Counted from the stretch's first letter, positions 42,620-52,714 are shown. The stretch: DNA of 64,000 nucleotides from an uncultured Methanobrevibacter sp. (GCF_947169325.1 NZ_CAMVPN010000004.1:1-64000); one strand, 5' to 3'. Numbers and translations: made by a program. Notes: generated by a model not told the origin, from the letters alone.

Positions 42620-42676
42620 TTGAAAAATTGCCCTCACTTTGAAAAATTGCTTTTACTTTGTAAAATTGTTGTCAAA
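42620..42676. repeat. Three short direct repeats (TTGAAAAATTG type), 19-bp period
   Basis: gaaaaattg at 42622 and 42641, gtaaaattg at 42660. Confidence 0.6.
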
Positions 42677-42810
42677 GCGTAATAGAATTCTTCAATTTTA
42701 ATTTCAATTACTGATATATGGCAAATGGTATAAATAACTTTTGATATGAATCTATACAATATTACAAGGAAAGATCAATATTGTAATATAAAAATGAAAA
42801 AAGTTTGGGA

Positions 42811-44313
42811 TTAGTAATCATATCCCATATCCAAAGTTTCCTTTTTCTGGCGGTCAAGCTCTTCGGCACGTCTTTGCTTAATGTCCTTGAAATGGGAAAC
42901 AATGTCCATGTCATCACCGTGACGACGGCCTTTGAACTCATCGATTTTGACAAGAGTAGGCACCTTGCTCATCAAGCCCAGCACAATGGCTTCACCAACA
43001 TTCAATGACGGCAGCTGATTTACCAAGTCCTGTGAGAGGCTTTCGCTTGCTGATTGGACATGCCTTTGGTCTTCAGGTTCGACAAGCCTTAAGATGATCA
43101 TGTTGTTCATCTGTGAGAGTGCATCATGGTCGACTGTCTTTGGGGATTGGCTTACCAGACATAATCCGATTCCGAATTTACGGCCTTCCCTTGCAACCCT
43201 CTGAATCCATCTTTTTGAATCGGATTCCCTTTTGTTCGGAGCGAGGATATGTGCTTCCTCAAGTATGAAAAACACTGAATTGTTCAAAAGCTCTTCCTTG
43301 TTGTCGCTGTGTGCAGCATCCTTAGAGCGCTGAAGGGAGTTTCTCAGGATATGGCTTACAAGGACGCTTGCAACAAACTCGTCGACCTGGCTTAAGTCAA
43401 GAACATTGACATATCCTGCCTTAATGTTTGAAAGTATGTTTGCTGCGTTCTTGTTGAATAGCTTGGAGTACTTGTCCATTGAATCATCGATTTTGTTCAT
43501 AACGTCAATGATCTGCCTGTCTGAGCCTTCCTCAAGTGACTTTTCATACAAGATGTCATACATTATCTGCAGGAAATTATTGGAGTTTGCCCTTCCGTCC
43601 TTAAGCATTGCCTTTGCTTCCTTGAATGCCTTTCTGAAGTGCCTTTCCTGAATGTAACCATTGGTCGGGATGTTTACCAGCCTTCGTATTTCATGAAATG
43701 CCATGTAATTCGGATTGATTTTCGGATGGATCACATTGACTTCGCCGTTGGGAAAGCTTGCATCCTTATACTCGCCGTGCATGTCAAATACGAATACAGG
43801 AACGGTGTATCCCAGAAGCTGGTCTATGAGAACTGATACGGTATTTGATTTGCCCGCACCGGTCATTGCCAAAACGGCGAGATGTCTTGAGAGAATCGGA
43901 TTTGCATCGACATTGACTTCAACATCACTTTGGTTTACAAGGCAACCCAGCTTCAAAGGGTTTTTGACCTTGAATATTTCCTTGAGAATGTCCTTGTCGG
44001 CCAGCATGATTTCGGTTCCCGGAAGCACAGGGGTTCTTGGCAATTTCAAATTGTCCCTGACGTCACCGAGAATCTTTACCTTTCCACGGATGTAGTTGTC
44101 CTCCACGCCTATTCTTGAGATTTTTTGAATTGCCTTAAAGTCGTTGATGTCGACATTTAAAGCGTCATTTCCCATAATCAAGTTTTCTATCATTCCTAAG
44201 ACCAGTTTTCCATCATATTCTATTGTAACGTATTCGCCGACTTTCGGCATTTTATCTGAGATGAATGTGACTTCTGTAAGTGAGGTTTCCCCTACACAAA
44301 TTCCAACTACCAT
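42811..44313 (-). CDS. herA: HerA ATPase/translocase
   Basis: VLAMTGAGKSNTVSVLIDQLLG, VFDMHGEYKD, FILEEAHILAP; overlaps nurA. Confidence 0.94.
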   Translation of the reverse strand: MVVGICVGETSLTEVTFISDKMPKVGEYVTIEYDGKLVLGMIENLIMGNDALNVDINDFKAIQKISRIGVEDNYIRGKVKILGDVRDNLKLPRTPVLPGTEIMLADKDILKEIFKVKNPLKLGCLVNQSDVEVNVDANPILSRHLAVLAMTGAGKSNTVSVLIDQLLGYTVPVFVFDMHGEYKDASFPNGEVNVIHPKINPNYMAFHEIRRLVNIPTNGYIQERHFRKAFKEAKAMLKDGRANSNNFLQIMYDILYEKSLEEGSDRQIIDVMNKIDDSMDKYSKLFNKNAANILSNIKAGYVNVLDLSQVDEFVASVLVSHILRNSLQRSKDAAHSDNKEELLNNSVFFILEEAHILAPNKRESDSKRWIQRVAREGRKFGIGLCLVSQSPKTVDHDALSQMNNMIILRLVEPEDQRHVQSASESLSQDLVNQLPSLNVGEAIVLGLMSKVPTLVKIDEFKGRRHGDDMDIVSHFKDIKQRRAEELDRQKKETLDMGYDY

Positions 44314-45380
44314 GACATTACCTCCCTGTTGGTTGTTTCATAAACTTTAGCTATCTTAAGCAATTCTTTCATGTTCCTGTCGGTTATAACAACATCGTTA
44401 TGTGCTTTATTGAGCAGATAAGGATATCCCTGAACCGACAATACCTTGATTTTTTCAACTATATCAAGCACCTGCTTTTCAGATGCCCTGTACGGCAATT
44501 CCACTTTAAGGACATTTTTGTTGTCCTGAAGACGAACGTAAAAAACAGTGAATGTCAATCTTTTAAAGAAGTCGTTGTAGTACGGAAATGCCGCCCTTTC
44601 AAACACATGCCTGTAATCCAGCTTTGAAATACCTTCCTTTTTGGTGTTCTTGTCGAGAAATGCAATGTCGGGAATATTCCATTTGAACAGGTCATTGTCT
44701 GAGGAGGTCTTCGAAATTGAGATGATTTTTCGGTTATGGTTTAAAATCTCCCTCAGCAAAATAATCTTCTCGACAGACGCAAGGTGAAGATTGTATTCCT
44801 CAATCTTGTTTGACCTTTCGGATTTAGGCATCTCAACCAATTTCAGAGTGTCCCTCAAGTCAGGAAAAGCCAAACCGAAATGCCTCTTGGACAGCCTTCT
44901 TTCAAATTCCTTCAGGAGGCTGTCGTCCATGTTGTCCTTAAGCTTTGATGGCAGCTTGGCCCCTCTCGGAAATGCGTTTTGAAGGTCTCCCAAAATGGAG
45001 CCGTCAAGCATGTAATAGTTAACGTCATATTCGTTCAGTGCCCTGAGTGCACATTTGAGTTCATAAACCGCCATGTAATTGCTCAGAAGCTCGTCAAGGA
45101 AATTTACATGTCCGATATCGAAAATGTCCGAATCGTCAATCTTTTTAATTTCACCATCGTAGATTATGGATTCCGCTCCGACGGCACAGAAATTGGTTGT
45201 GAGAAATTTCTTTTTGTTGAAACTTCCGTCCCCAGCCGCAATGGTAAATTCGTCCGTGCTTTCGGGAAATTTCCTGTCGAACCATTTGTACTCCAATATC
45301 GATTCCATATCAGTTTCAGAGTCAATCGGCTGGATGAATCCTCTTTTAGCGATGGCTTTCTCATATAGTGAATTCAACAT
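44307..45380 (-). CDS. nurA: NurA nuclease
   Basis: AAGDGSFNKKKF, YMLDGSILGDL; operon with herA. Confidence 0.9.
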   Translation of the reverse strand: MLNSLYEKAIAKRGFIQPIDSETDMESILEYKWFDRKFPESTDEFTIAAGDGSFNKKKFLTTNFCAVGAESIIYDGEIKKIDDSDIFDIGHVNFLDELLSNYMAVYELKCALRALNEYDVNYYMLDGSILGDLQNAFPRGAKLPSKLKDNMDDSLLKEFERRLSKRHFGLAFPDLRDTLKLVEMPKSERSNKIEEYNLHLASVEKIILLREILNHNRKIISISKTSSDNDLFKWNIPDIAFLDKNTKKEGISKLDYRHVFERAAFPYYNDFFKRLTFTVFYVRLQDNKNVLKVELPYRASEKQVLDIVEKIKVLSVQGYPYLLNKAHNDVVITDRNMKELLKIAKVYETTNREVMSW

Positions 45381-45465
45381 AGTATCTACCTTCAGGTGTT
45401 TGTCCTCTTTTGAGGATTTTACATTAACATTAACTAATTTATCAGAACTAGAATATAAATTAAAT

Positions 45466-45487
45466 GAGAGAGCATTTGAAAAGTATT
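45466..45487 (-). promoter_or_regulatory. Shared promoter element upstream of nurA-herA
   Basis: - strand AATACTTTTCAAATGCTCTCTC; TATA-like ATTTATATTC at 45451-45460. Confidence 0.75.
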
Positions 45488-45529
45488 GTCAAATGCTGGG
45501 GAAAATAAAAAATTTAGAGCAGTTTGAAA

Positions 45530-46282
45530 CTACTCCATGGAAGCTTTTCTGATGGCTCCGGTCAATTCCTGGATTTTGGCTTGAACATCATCGACTTCCT
45601 CTACAACGGTACCGGTTACGATAATGTCTCCTCCAGCTTTTGCTGCCATGTAAGCAGCTTTAGCGTCACGAATGCCTCCTCCGACAACTAGGATGTTTTT
45701 AGGAGCTGCCTTTTTGGAGTATGCAACCATTTCAGCAGGAATAGGTTCTTCAGCACCGGACCCTGCTTCAAGATAGAAGAATTTGATTCCAAAGAGCTCC
45801 GCAGACATCGCATAGACTGCAGGTATCTTAGGCTTGTTTCTAGGAACGAGATTTGCATCGCCGACCCATCCTACAGTTCCTCCTGGGGCAACGACCATGT
45901 AGTGCATGGATAAAATTTCCATTCCTGATGCCTTAACTGCTGGTGCGGCTATTGCCTGAGCGCCGTTAATCCAGTACGGATTTCTTGAGTTCACATAGCT
46001 CATGTAGAAAATCGCATCAGCGTATTTGCTTACGCTGCTTGTATTTCCAGGGAAAATGATGATTGGAACAGCGATGTTTTCAGACAATATTTTACAGGTG
46101 TTGTCCACATCGTCTCCGTTGACTGTGGATCCACCAATCATGATTCCATCGGTTCCTCCTTCAATGGCCTGAGTGGCGATTTCCAAAGCCTGCTCCGGAG
46201 TCTGTTCATCAGGGTCAATTAAAGTAAAATGAATTTTCCTTGTTTTTAAAATATCACGAATATAATTTTCAACGTCTTTCAT
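45530..46282 (-). CDS. Geranylgeranylglyceryl phosphate synthase family protein
   Basis: FTLIDPDEQTPEQALEIA, GGTDGIMIGGS, FPGNTSSVSKYADAIFYMSYVNSRNPYWINGAQ. Confidence 0.9.
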   Translation of the reverse strand: MKDVENYIRDILKTRKIHFTLIDPDEQTPEQALEIATQAIEGGTDGIMIGGSTVNGDDVDNTCKILSENIAVPIIIFPGNTSSVSKYADAIFYMSYVNSRNPYWINGAQAIAAPAVKASGMEILSMHYMVVAPGGTVGWVGDANLVPRNKPKIPAVYAMSAELFGIKFFYLEAGSGAEEPIPAEMVAYSKKAAPKNILVVGGGIRDAKAAYMAAKAGGDIIVTGTVVEEVDDVQAKIQELTGAIRKASME

Positions 46283-46379
46283 AAAATAAGTTTTATTGAA
46301 AATAATATATTAAATTAATGCTTTAAAGAAAAATAGTATATAAAAATTAAAAAAAATAGTAGAATTCAAGAGAATGAAT

Positions 46380-46526
46380 CTATCCTCTTGGTTCTTTTGC
46401 TTTGTATCTTAAACCTTTGTAACCGCATTTTCTGCAGGTGGTTGCACCAGCAGGGTTACGAGCGTTACATTTTAAGCAGATTTTAATATTGAACATTCTG
46501 TTTTCTGCTACTTCAAATCTTGCCAT
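46380..46526 (-). CDS. rpl40e: 50S ribosomal protein L40e
   Basis: Manual translation [48 protein letters not shown]; below the ORF-track length cutoff. Confidence 0.95.
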   Translation of the reverse strand: MARFEVAENRMFNIKICLKCNARNPAGATTCRKCGYKGLRYKAKEPRG

Positions 46527-46785
46527 TAACAATTCCTCCTATAATCATGAAAATTCAGTAATAATAAAAATGTTATGAAATCAAAAGCAATTTACACTCT
46601 TCATAACTATTAATTAATTATTTTACTTTAATAGTATTTAAATGTTTAGTAAAAAAGACCTAAAACAATGAAAAAAACTTCATACAAAAAAATATTATTC
46701 ATATTACTATAAATATTTGACGTTAATCCAAAAGAAATATTTAAATCAATACAAACACAAAAGAAATATTAATCAGGTGTTAATC

Positions 46786-48627
46786 ATGGCAATATCCGAC
46801 TGGTTTAAAAAATCGAAAAATGACGAGACAGAAATCGAGCCTCTCAGAAGAAAGGACGAAACCGCAATTGAAGAGATATCAGTGAAAGAGAAATTTGAAA
46901 GTGCAATTCACTGCGGAGGCAAACACATCGTCATAAACGAGGACATCATATTGACAGAAACCCTTGAAATCGATGTCGACGACATTACCATTGACGGGCA
47001 GGGCTACACAATATTCTCCACAAGCAGAAATGCCCAGATGTTCGTGATAACCTCAAACAACGTCACACTCAAAAACATCATTTTCAAAAACGGAAACTCA
47101 AACAGGGACGGCGGAGCCATAAACAACCTTAACGGAAAGTTGGACATCATCAACTGCGAGTTCAGGCAAAACAATGCCCATGACGGAAATGGAGGGGCAA
47201 TCTACAACTATCAGGGAAAGGTCAGCATCACAGGCTGCAGATTCATCGACAACCATACCGACAAGATCGACGGCGGAGCGATATTCAATTTCAATGGGGA
47301 AATAAATGTTGAGGACTGTGAATTCGAAGCCAACGACAGCAAGAAGTTCGGCGGAGCCATTTACAACGGCAAAACACTTAACATGAAAGACACCACATTC
47401 AAAAACAACAGGGCGATAAAGGGCCTTGCCATCTTCAACACCTCAGAAGCGACATTTGAAAACTGTGAATTCATAAGGGATGATGAAAACGACCTTAGAA
47501 GAAGCTCTGAAATCCATAATCTCGGATTCATAAACATTGAAGGTGACAAAAAGGAAAACATCGAAAGCAACACCAAAGGAGGATTCATCCACATCAAAAA
47601 CGAGCAGGGAAAATCATTCAAGCATCTTGAATCACTCCTTGAAAGCGGAGCGAAGGAAATAAAGCTTGACTGCGACATCATAAACAAGGAATACAAAACC
47701 GGAATAAGCATTGATGGGAACGACATTACTATTGACGGAGCTGATTACATCATTGACGGGCTTGGAAAGGCAATATTCAACATAAACGGCGAAAACGTCA
47801 CCCTCAAAAACATCAACTTCAGAAACGGGTCCACATCTGAAGGAGGGGCAATAAACAACAGGAGCCGCTCCCTTAAGATGGTCAACTGCAATTTCGACTA
47901 CAACATCTCCAACAAGGGAGGTGCCGTCAGCAATGAGGGTTCCATGGAACTTGAAAACTGCAACTTCACAAAAAACATTGCAAATGAAAGCGACGGCGGC
48001 GCAATCAACAACAGGGGAGAGATGACTTTAGAGGAATGCAACTTCAAAAACAACACCTCACAAAAGAACGGCGGCGCAATCAACAATATAAATTCACTGA
48101 CTCTTAGAAATTGCGAATTCAAATCAAACCGCTCAAAAATCAACGGAGCATCAATAAACAATGAGCAAAACGCTTCCGTGGATATGATGAATGCAACATT
48201 TGAAAACAACATTTCAGACAATAAAGGAAGCGTCATATTCAACTACAGCCATGTAAAAATGGAAAAATGCAATTTCTCAAACAACATTTCCGCTCATGAA
48301 TCATCCAACATAATATTTCAGCAGGGAGATGAAAGCAGCAATCTGATTATAGAAGACTGCATTTTCTCACGTGACAAATTCTCCAACAACCTGATATTTA
48401 TCGAAAACGGTTTATGTGAAGTGAATCTGTCCACTTTCAAATTTGCAAAAGAGCGTGAAAACTCATACGTAATCTACAATGAAAACGGAGTTCTGACAGT
48501 CAAAAACCTTGAATTTGAAAACATAAACTCCAAAACAGTATTTAACAATAACGTGATTTATCTAGAAAAGAATATGGAAAAATACATTAAATCAGGCAAT
48601 AAAGGATTGCCTTACAATTATCTATAG
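46786..48627 (+). CDS. Beta-helix (ALP-like) repeat protein without signal peptide
   Basis: MAISDWFKKSKNDETE start; two copies of a DITIDG...NVTLKNIxFxNG...GGAINN module; no hydrophobic segment at either end. Confidence 0.75.
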   Translation: MAISDWFKKSKNDETEIEPLRRKDETAIEEISVKEKFESAIHCGGKHIVINEDIILTETLEIDVDDITIDGQGYTIFSTSRNAQMFVITSNNVTLKNIIFKNGNSNRDGGAINNLNGKLDIINCEFRQNNAHDGNGGAIYNYQGKVSITGCRFIDNHTDKIDGGAIFNFNGEINVEDCEFEANDSKKFGGAIYNGKTLNMKDTTFKNNRAIKGLAIFNTSEATFENCEFIRDDENDLRRSSEIHNLGFINIEGDKKENIESNTKGGFIHIKNEQGKSFKHLESLLESGAKEIKLDCDIINKEYKTGISIDGNDITIDGADYIIDGLGKAIFNINGENVTLKNINFRNGSTSEGGAINNRSRSLKMVNCNFDYNISNKGGAVSNEGSMELENCNFTKNIANESDGGAINNRGEMTLEECNFKNNTSQKNGGAINNINSLTLRNCEFKSNRSKINGASINNEQNASVDMMNATFENNISDNKGSVIFNYSHVKMEKCNFSNNISAHESSNIIFQQGDESSNLIIEDCIFSRDKFSNNLIFIENGLCEVNLSTFKFAKERENSYVIYNENGVLTVKNLEFENINSKTVFNNNVIYLEKNMEKYIKSGNKGLPYNYL

Positions 48628-48630
48628 GAT

Positions 48631-49296
48631 GTGATTGAAATATCAGAAAAACGACCTACATTTGAAGTAGTTGATGTGGAAAATGTTAAAGATGAACAGA
48701 ATGCAGACAATAGGCCCAGCAATCAACTGCATAATTCAAAACATAGACTTGAATCAAAAATGGAATGGCTTTTATACAATAGCAGGTGGATTCTATCACT
48801 GATGTATCTTCTCCTGATTGTCGTACTGGCAGTAATCCTGATAAAATTCGGAATGGAGGCATTTGACTTCTTCCAGGTTGTATGGGGATTGGAGGACAAT
48901 GACTGGATTATACGTGTCCTTGAATTACTGGACCTGACTTTGGTTGCCAATCTGGTGCTTATCGTTGCATTTTCAGGTTATGAAAATTTCGTCTCCAAAA
49001 TAGACAATGCCGAAAAAGGTCATGACACCCTTCCATGGATGGGCGAACTTGACTTTTCAGGACTCAAACTTAAAATCATCGGTTCAATAGTTGCAATATC
49101 ACTTATCGAATTACTGCAGGACTTCCTGAATGCAACAAGCCACATCGATCCGAACTTTGAATTTTGGAGAATTGTGCTTCACATAATCTTCGTAATAACC
49201 GGAGTCGCTTTTGCAGGAATGGAACTGCTTTCCGAGAAAAAAGAAGAGACAAAAGCAAAAGAAGGTTTAATTGAAAAACAGAAAAAAGTAATGTAA
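48631..49296 (+). CDS. YqhA/UPF0114-like membrane protein (GTG start)
   Basis: LYNSRWILSLMYLLLIVVLAVILIKF...YENFVSKID; multiple TM segments. Confidence 0.75.
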   Translation: MIEISEKRPTFEVVDVENVKDEQNADNRPSNQLHNSKHRLESKMEWLLYNSRWILSLMYLLLIVVLAVILIKFGMEAFDFFQVVWGLEDNDWIIRVLELLDLTLVANLVLIVAFSGYENFVSKIDNAEKGHDTLPWMGELDFSGLKLKIIGSIVAISLIELLQDFLNATSHIDPNFEFWRIVLHIIFVITGVAFAGMELLSEKKEETKAKEGLIEKQKKVM

Positions 49297-49338
49297 AAAA
49301 AATGTAAATTATTGTAGATGATCTCTACAATAATCTTT

Positions 49339-49809
49339 TCATCTTTTAACCATTGTGATTAATGTTCCATCGATGATGCTGTCAAAGTTAATCTTGTCAA
49401 GCCATCCTGATTCATAGAACATGTTCATGAAGCAAACACCGACAATCTTACCGTCATCAGCCAAAACTTTATCAATCAATTCATTTAACTCATCAAAATC
49501 AACATTAAACTCAGGTATGGCCAAACCGCCCATCAGGACTACAACATCCGAACCTATAGGATTTGTAATCTCTTCGGAAAGTGCCAAACCATATGATTTT
49601 GGTACAAACTCACGACAGTCATCAATATTTGTTAAAGGAATGAAGTGAGTTTCTTTATCGCTTGCACCGAAACTTAAGAATTCTGCAAAAGGAGTGCATA
49701 ATCCAGGAGATCCGATGAATGTAATCTTAGATGCATCCTCGGTTTCCCTTTTAAATATTGCAAGCATCTCATTTAAACCTGTCATGTTATTATTGGATAT
49801 AATAATCAC
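49339..49809 (-). CDS. DUF2124-like methanogen protein
   Basis: TFIGSPGLCTPFAEFL, DVVVLMGGLAIP, VGVCFMNMFYESGWLD. Confidence 0.65.
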   Translation of the reverse strand: MIIISNNNMTGLNEMLAIFKRETEDASKITFIGSPGLCTPFAEFLSFGASDKETHFIPLTNIDDCREFVPKSYGLALSEEITNPIGSDVVVLMGGLAIPEFNVDFDELNELIDKVLADDGKIVGVCFMNMFYESGWLDKINFDSIIDGTLITMVKR

Positions 49810-49984
49810 CGATTATAGATATATCCGAACATAGATTTAAATCTATTGAAAAGGAATGTAAAATCCAATTTACATTTAATATTCAACAATATATGTCAAT
49901 TAAAGAAAAGAAGCAAATGATGGTTTAAAAAAAATAAAAACAGGAGATTAAAAAGAGTTTAAACTTTTTAATCTCAAATCCAAT

Positions 49985-50713
49985 TTAAGTGAAATCGAAG
50001 TCATCCACACTAGCTGAACCGCCGACACTGCCTGAACTGTAACTGGAACCTCCAGAACTGCTGTAGCTTGATTCACTTGAACTCCAATCATAACCCCAAT
50101 CACTAGAACTTGAAGAGTCTGATGATGAAGATGTTGAAGCTGTTGAAGTTGAAGTTGTGGCAGTTGCAGTCTGAACCACTTCTTCAGTCTGCTCTGCAGC
50201 GTTAATGACCTTACTACCACCAGAGGCAGTCTTGTTGTCAAATTTAAGTGAGTCTGACGGGTCGTGGAACTTCAGCGTATTCCAACATGCAAGAAGCAGA
50301 TCCTTACTTAACGATTGGATAATTACAGTATCATTGTATTCAACATTCTTAACGAAAATGGAATAAACACCATCCTTTTCATAAACGACAACATTATTCT
50401 CATAAGTCTTTTTGGAACTGGATTCCATGTCGTCCTTGAGCTTCTTGATGGTTTTTGAACTGTTCGCTATGGAAATGTTGGAACAGCTTGTAATGTTAAC
50501 TCCGTTTTCCTTATCAACATAATAGTAAACCCCATCCTTGTCAGGTTCTGCTGAAATGTTTTCAGCAACAGGAGATTCCATATATGCTGATTTGCTTAAA
50601 ACCAATGTGGTATGCTCAAATTCCAATTGATTGCCAAATAAGAAATAACCTGCAGCGCCCGCAACTACGATAACCGCCGCAACGATAATAATGATATATT
50701 TAGAATTCATCAT
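49985..50713 (-). CDS. Membrane-anchored protein with Ser/Gly-rich C-terminus
   Basis: Single N-terminal TM; SSSSSDWGYDWSSSESSYSSSGGSSYSSGS tail. Confidence 0.65.
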   Translation of the reverse strand: MMNSKYIIIIVAAVIVVAGAAGYFLFGNQLEFEHTTLVLSKSAYMESPVAENISAEPDKDGVYYYVDKENGVNITSCSNISIANSSKTIKKLKDDMESSSKKTYENNVVVYEKDGVYSIFVKNVEYNDTVIIQSLSKDLLLACWNTLKFHDPSDSLKFDNKTASGGSKVINAAEQTEEVVQTATATTSTSTASTSSSSDSSSSSDWGYDWSSSESSYSSSGGSSYSSGSVGGSASVDDFDFT

Positions 50714-50719
50714 AACACC

Positions 50720-51601
50720 TTATTTTATATTTTTCAGCTGTGAGTCACTGTGAGCAACAACCATGTCCTTGCTTGTAAGCAGTTGAACTTCGACTCTTGC
50801 AATGTCGTTTGCATCCCTCACTGTTGAACCCAATAAAAATCCGTCGTCAACTATCTGTAGCTGATCAAATGGAGTTGTTGTTGAATTGACCAGATTTCCT
50901 GATTTGTCATAAAAGTCTGAAGTCACCACATATCCTCCTCCACGGGCAGGAACTGGTGAAAATGTTCCTCCTACAAAGTATGAATAATTCCAGGCATAAC
51001 CTTTTTTGTGCACATCATCTACATGGAAGTCTGTCACTTTAAGAGTTACATTGCCTGCATCCAATAAATCAGCTGCACCTTCATTATTCATATCATCCCA
51101 TGGCACAAACATGTAAATGCACGCACCTGCAATCAATATAATTGCAAGACAAATTGCTATAGGAATCTTCTTGTCTTTTACAAAATCAGCCACATTACCT
51201 TTCTTAGTATCCCTTACCACTCTGACAGTTTTTTCAATCAGAAGCTTCAATTCCCTATCGGAATCCTCAAATGCATTGAACTTGGGTTGAGAACTGATAA
51301 AGAATTCCAAAGCACCGTCAATTTCAGAATCATCTGTTCTGAAAACCATGATTGGGATCTTTTTGGAAAAAGCCACATCAACTTCAGTATTAACAAAATT
51401 GGAAGCCTTGGAGTGCATTGAATAAATCAGAACCATTACATGGGATTTATCAATGGCCTCCATCATCTCCTTGACCTCATCATGATGCACGTCATGGCTT
51501 TTCATCCAACATTTAAGTTTACGATTCTTCAAAGCGGAATAGACCTCTTCCGCTATTTCCTTATCCTTATCATCATAACAAACATAAACATCAGGATTCA
51601 T
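50720..51601 (-). CDS. TIR-domain membrane protein with C-terminal extracytoplasmic domain
   Basis: DVYVCYDDKDKEIAEEVYSALKNRKLKCWMKSHDV; NTEVDVAF with putative catalytic Glu; one central TM. Confidence 0.8.
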   Translation of the reverse strand: MNPDVYVCYDDKDKEIAEEVYSALKNRKLKCWMKSHDVHHDEVKEMMEAIDKSHVMVLIYSMHSKASNFVNTEVDVAFSKKIPIMVFRTDDSEIDGALEFFISSQPKFNAFEDSDRELKLLIEKTVRVVRDTKKGNVADFVKDKKIPIAICLAIILIAGACIYMFVPWDDMNNEGAADLLDAGNVTLKVTDFHVDDVHKKGYAWNYSYFVGGTFSPVPARGGGYVVTSDFYDKSGNLVNSTTTPFDQLQIVDDGFLLGSTVRDANDIARVEVQLLTSKDMVVAHSDSQLKNIK

Positions 51602-51616
51602 TAATCGACCACCGTT

Positions 51617-52579
51617 TTACTGTTTAATTATATTTTTACTTTCTGTAGTGGAAATGACCTTATTTGCATCATCAAGGACATCCACAGTTACTTTTGAAAC
51701 GTTACCTTCACTTACGAGACATTGACATAATGTAGTTCCATCAATATCGTTAAATTTGGACTCATTGGTTTGTATGACCTTGCCTGAATCATCGTAAAAC
51801 TTGGTTTGAACAGAATATTTGGAAGTGTCATTCAAATCAGATGGAAGTGAACCGTATACGAAGTAAGATTCACCGTCGCTTTCCAGACCCACATAATCAA
51901 TCTCAAGTTTTGTTGTTGTGTTCGAATCATCAGAATTACTGCCAAAATCACTCACTGCAACAAAACCGATAACTGCAATAGCTATAACGGCGATTGCAAT
52001 TATTGCAAACTTGTATTTTGAAAAGAAGCTCACCTCAGTTGTTGACTTGCTGAATTTCGGCATTGTCTTGCTGCCCTTTTCAGGAGGGACATAACTGCCT
52101 TGGCGGACCTCATCGCAAATGCGTATTGCATCATCAAACAGTGTTTCATAAAATTCGTTTTTCTTCGATTGCGAATAATCATCGAACTTTTTCACACCAT
52201 CCTCTTGGAAAACGCCGTTAGGGCATGTGTCCAGCCATTGCTTGTTTTTCAAAAAGAATCCCATCTTGTCTTCAGGGACAGCCTCAGGCATGGTTTCATC
52301 AATCTTGAAGGATAAAATTGCCTTATTTAACTTGAAGGCATTTTCAATCTCTTCAGTGACATAAATTGATTCATGAGCATTTTTTGAAAAAATCAAAAGC
52401 ACCAAATCCACCTGCTTGAGACCTATCATAATCTCTTCAGCATAATTGGTACTTCTCTTTATATCCCTTGGGGCTATCCAACACTTCAATCCTTTCTTTT
52501 CCAATTCATCGCAGATAAAATTCGCTTTATCGCTGTTGGCCGATGAATAGCTAATGAAAATATCCCTTTTGTCAGTCAT
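51617..52579 (-). CDS. TIR-domain membrane protein with C-terminal extracytoplasmic domain
   Basis: DIFISYSSANSDKANFICDELEKKGLKCWIAPRDI; TEEIENAF; one central TM. Confidence 0.88.
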   Translation of the reverse strand: MTDKRDIFISYSSANSDKANFICDELEKKGLKCWIAPRDIKRSTNYAEEIMIGLKQVDLVLLIFSKNAHESIYVTEEIENAFKLNKAILSFKIDETMPEAVPEDKMGFFLKNKQWLDTCPNGVFQEDGVKKFDDYSQSKKNEFYETLFDDAIRICDEVRQGSYVPPEKGSKTMPKFSKSTTEVSFFSKYKFAIIAIAVIAIAVIGFVAVSDFGSNSDDSNTTTKLEIDYVGLESDGESYFVYGSLPSDLNDTSKYSVQTKFYDDSGKVIQTNESKFNDIDGTTLCQCLVSEGNVSKVTVDVLDDANKVISTTESKNIIKQ

Positions 52580-52714
52580 AATCCACCATTATAAAAGAGT
52601 TCTATGGTAAATTATCTTTATTTTTTAATATTTAAATTAATGTATTTTAAGCTTGATTAAACAGATTGCTTTATATTTAAAGAAAAAAAGAAAAAAGAAG
52701 AATAATATAAAATA

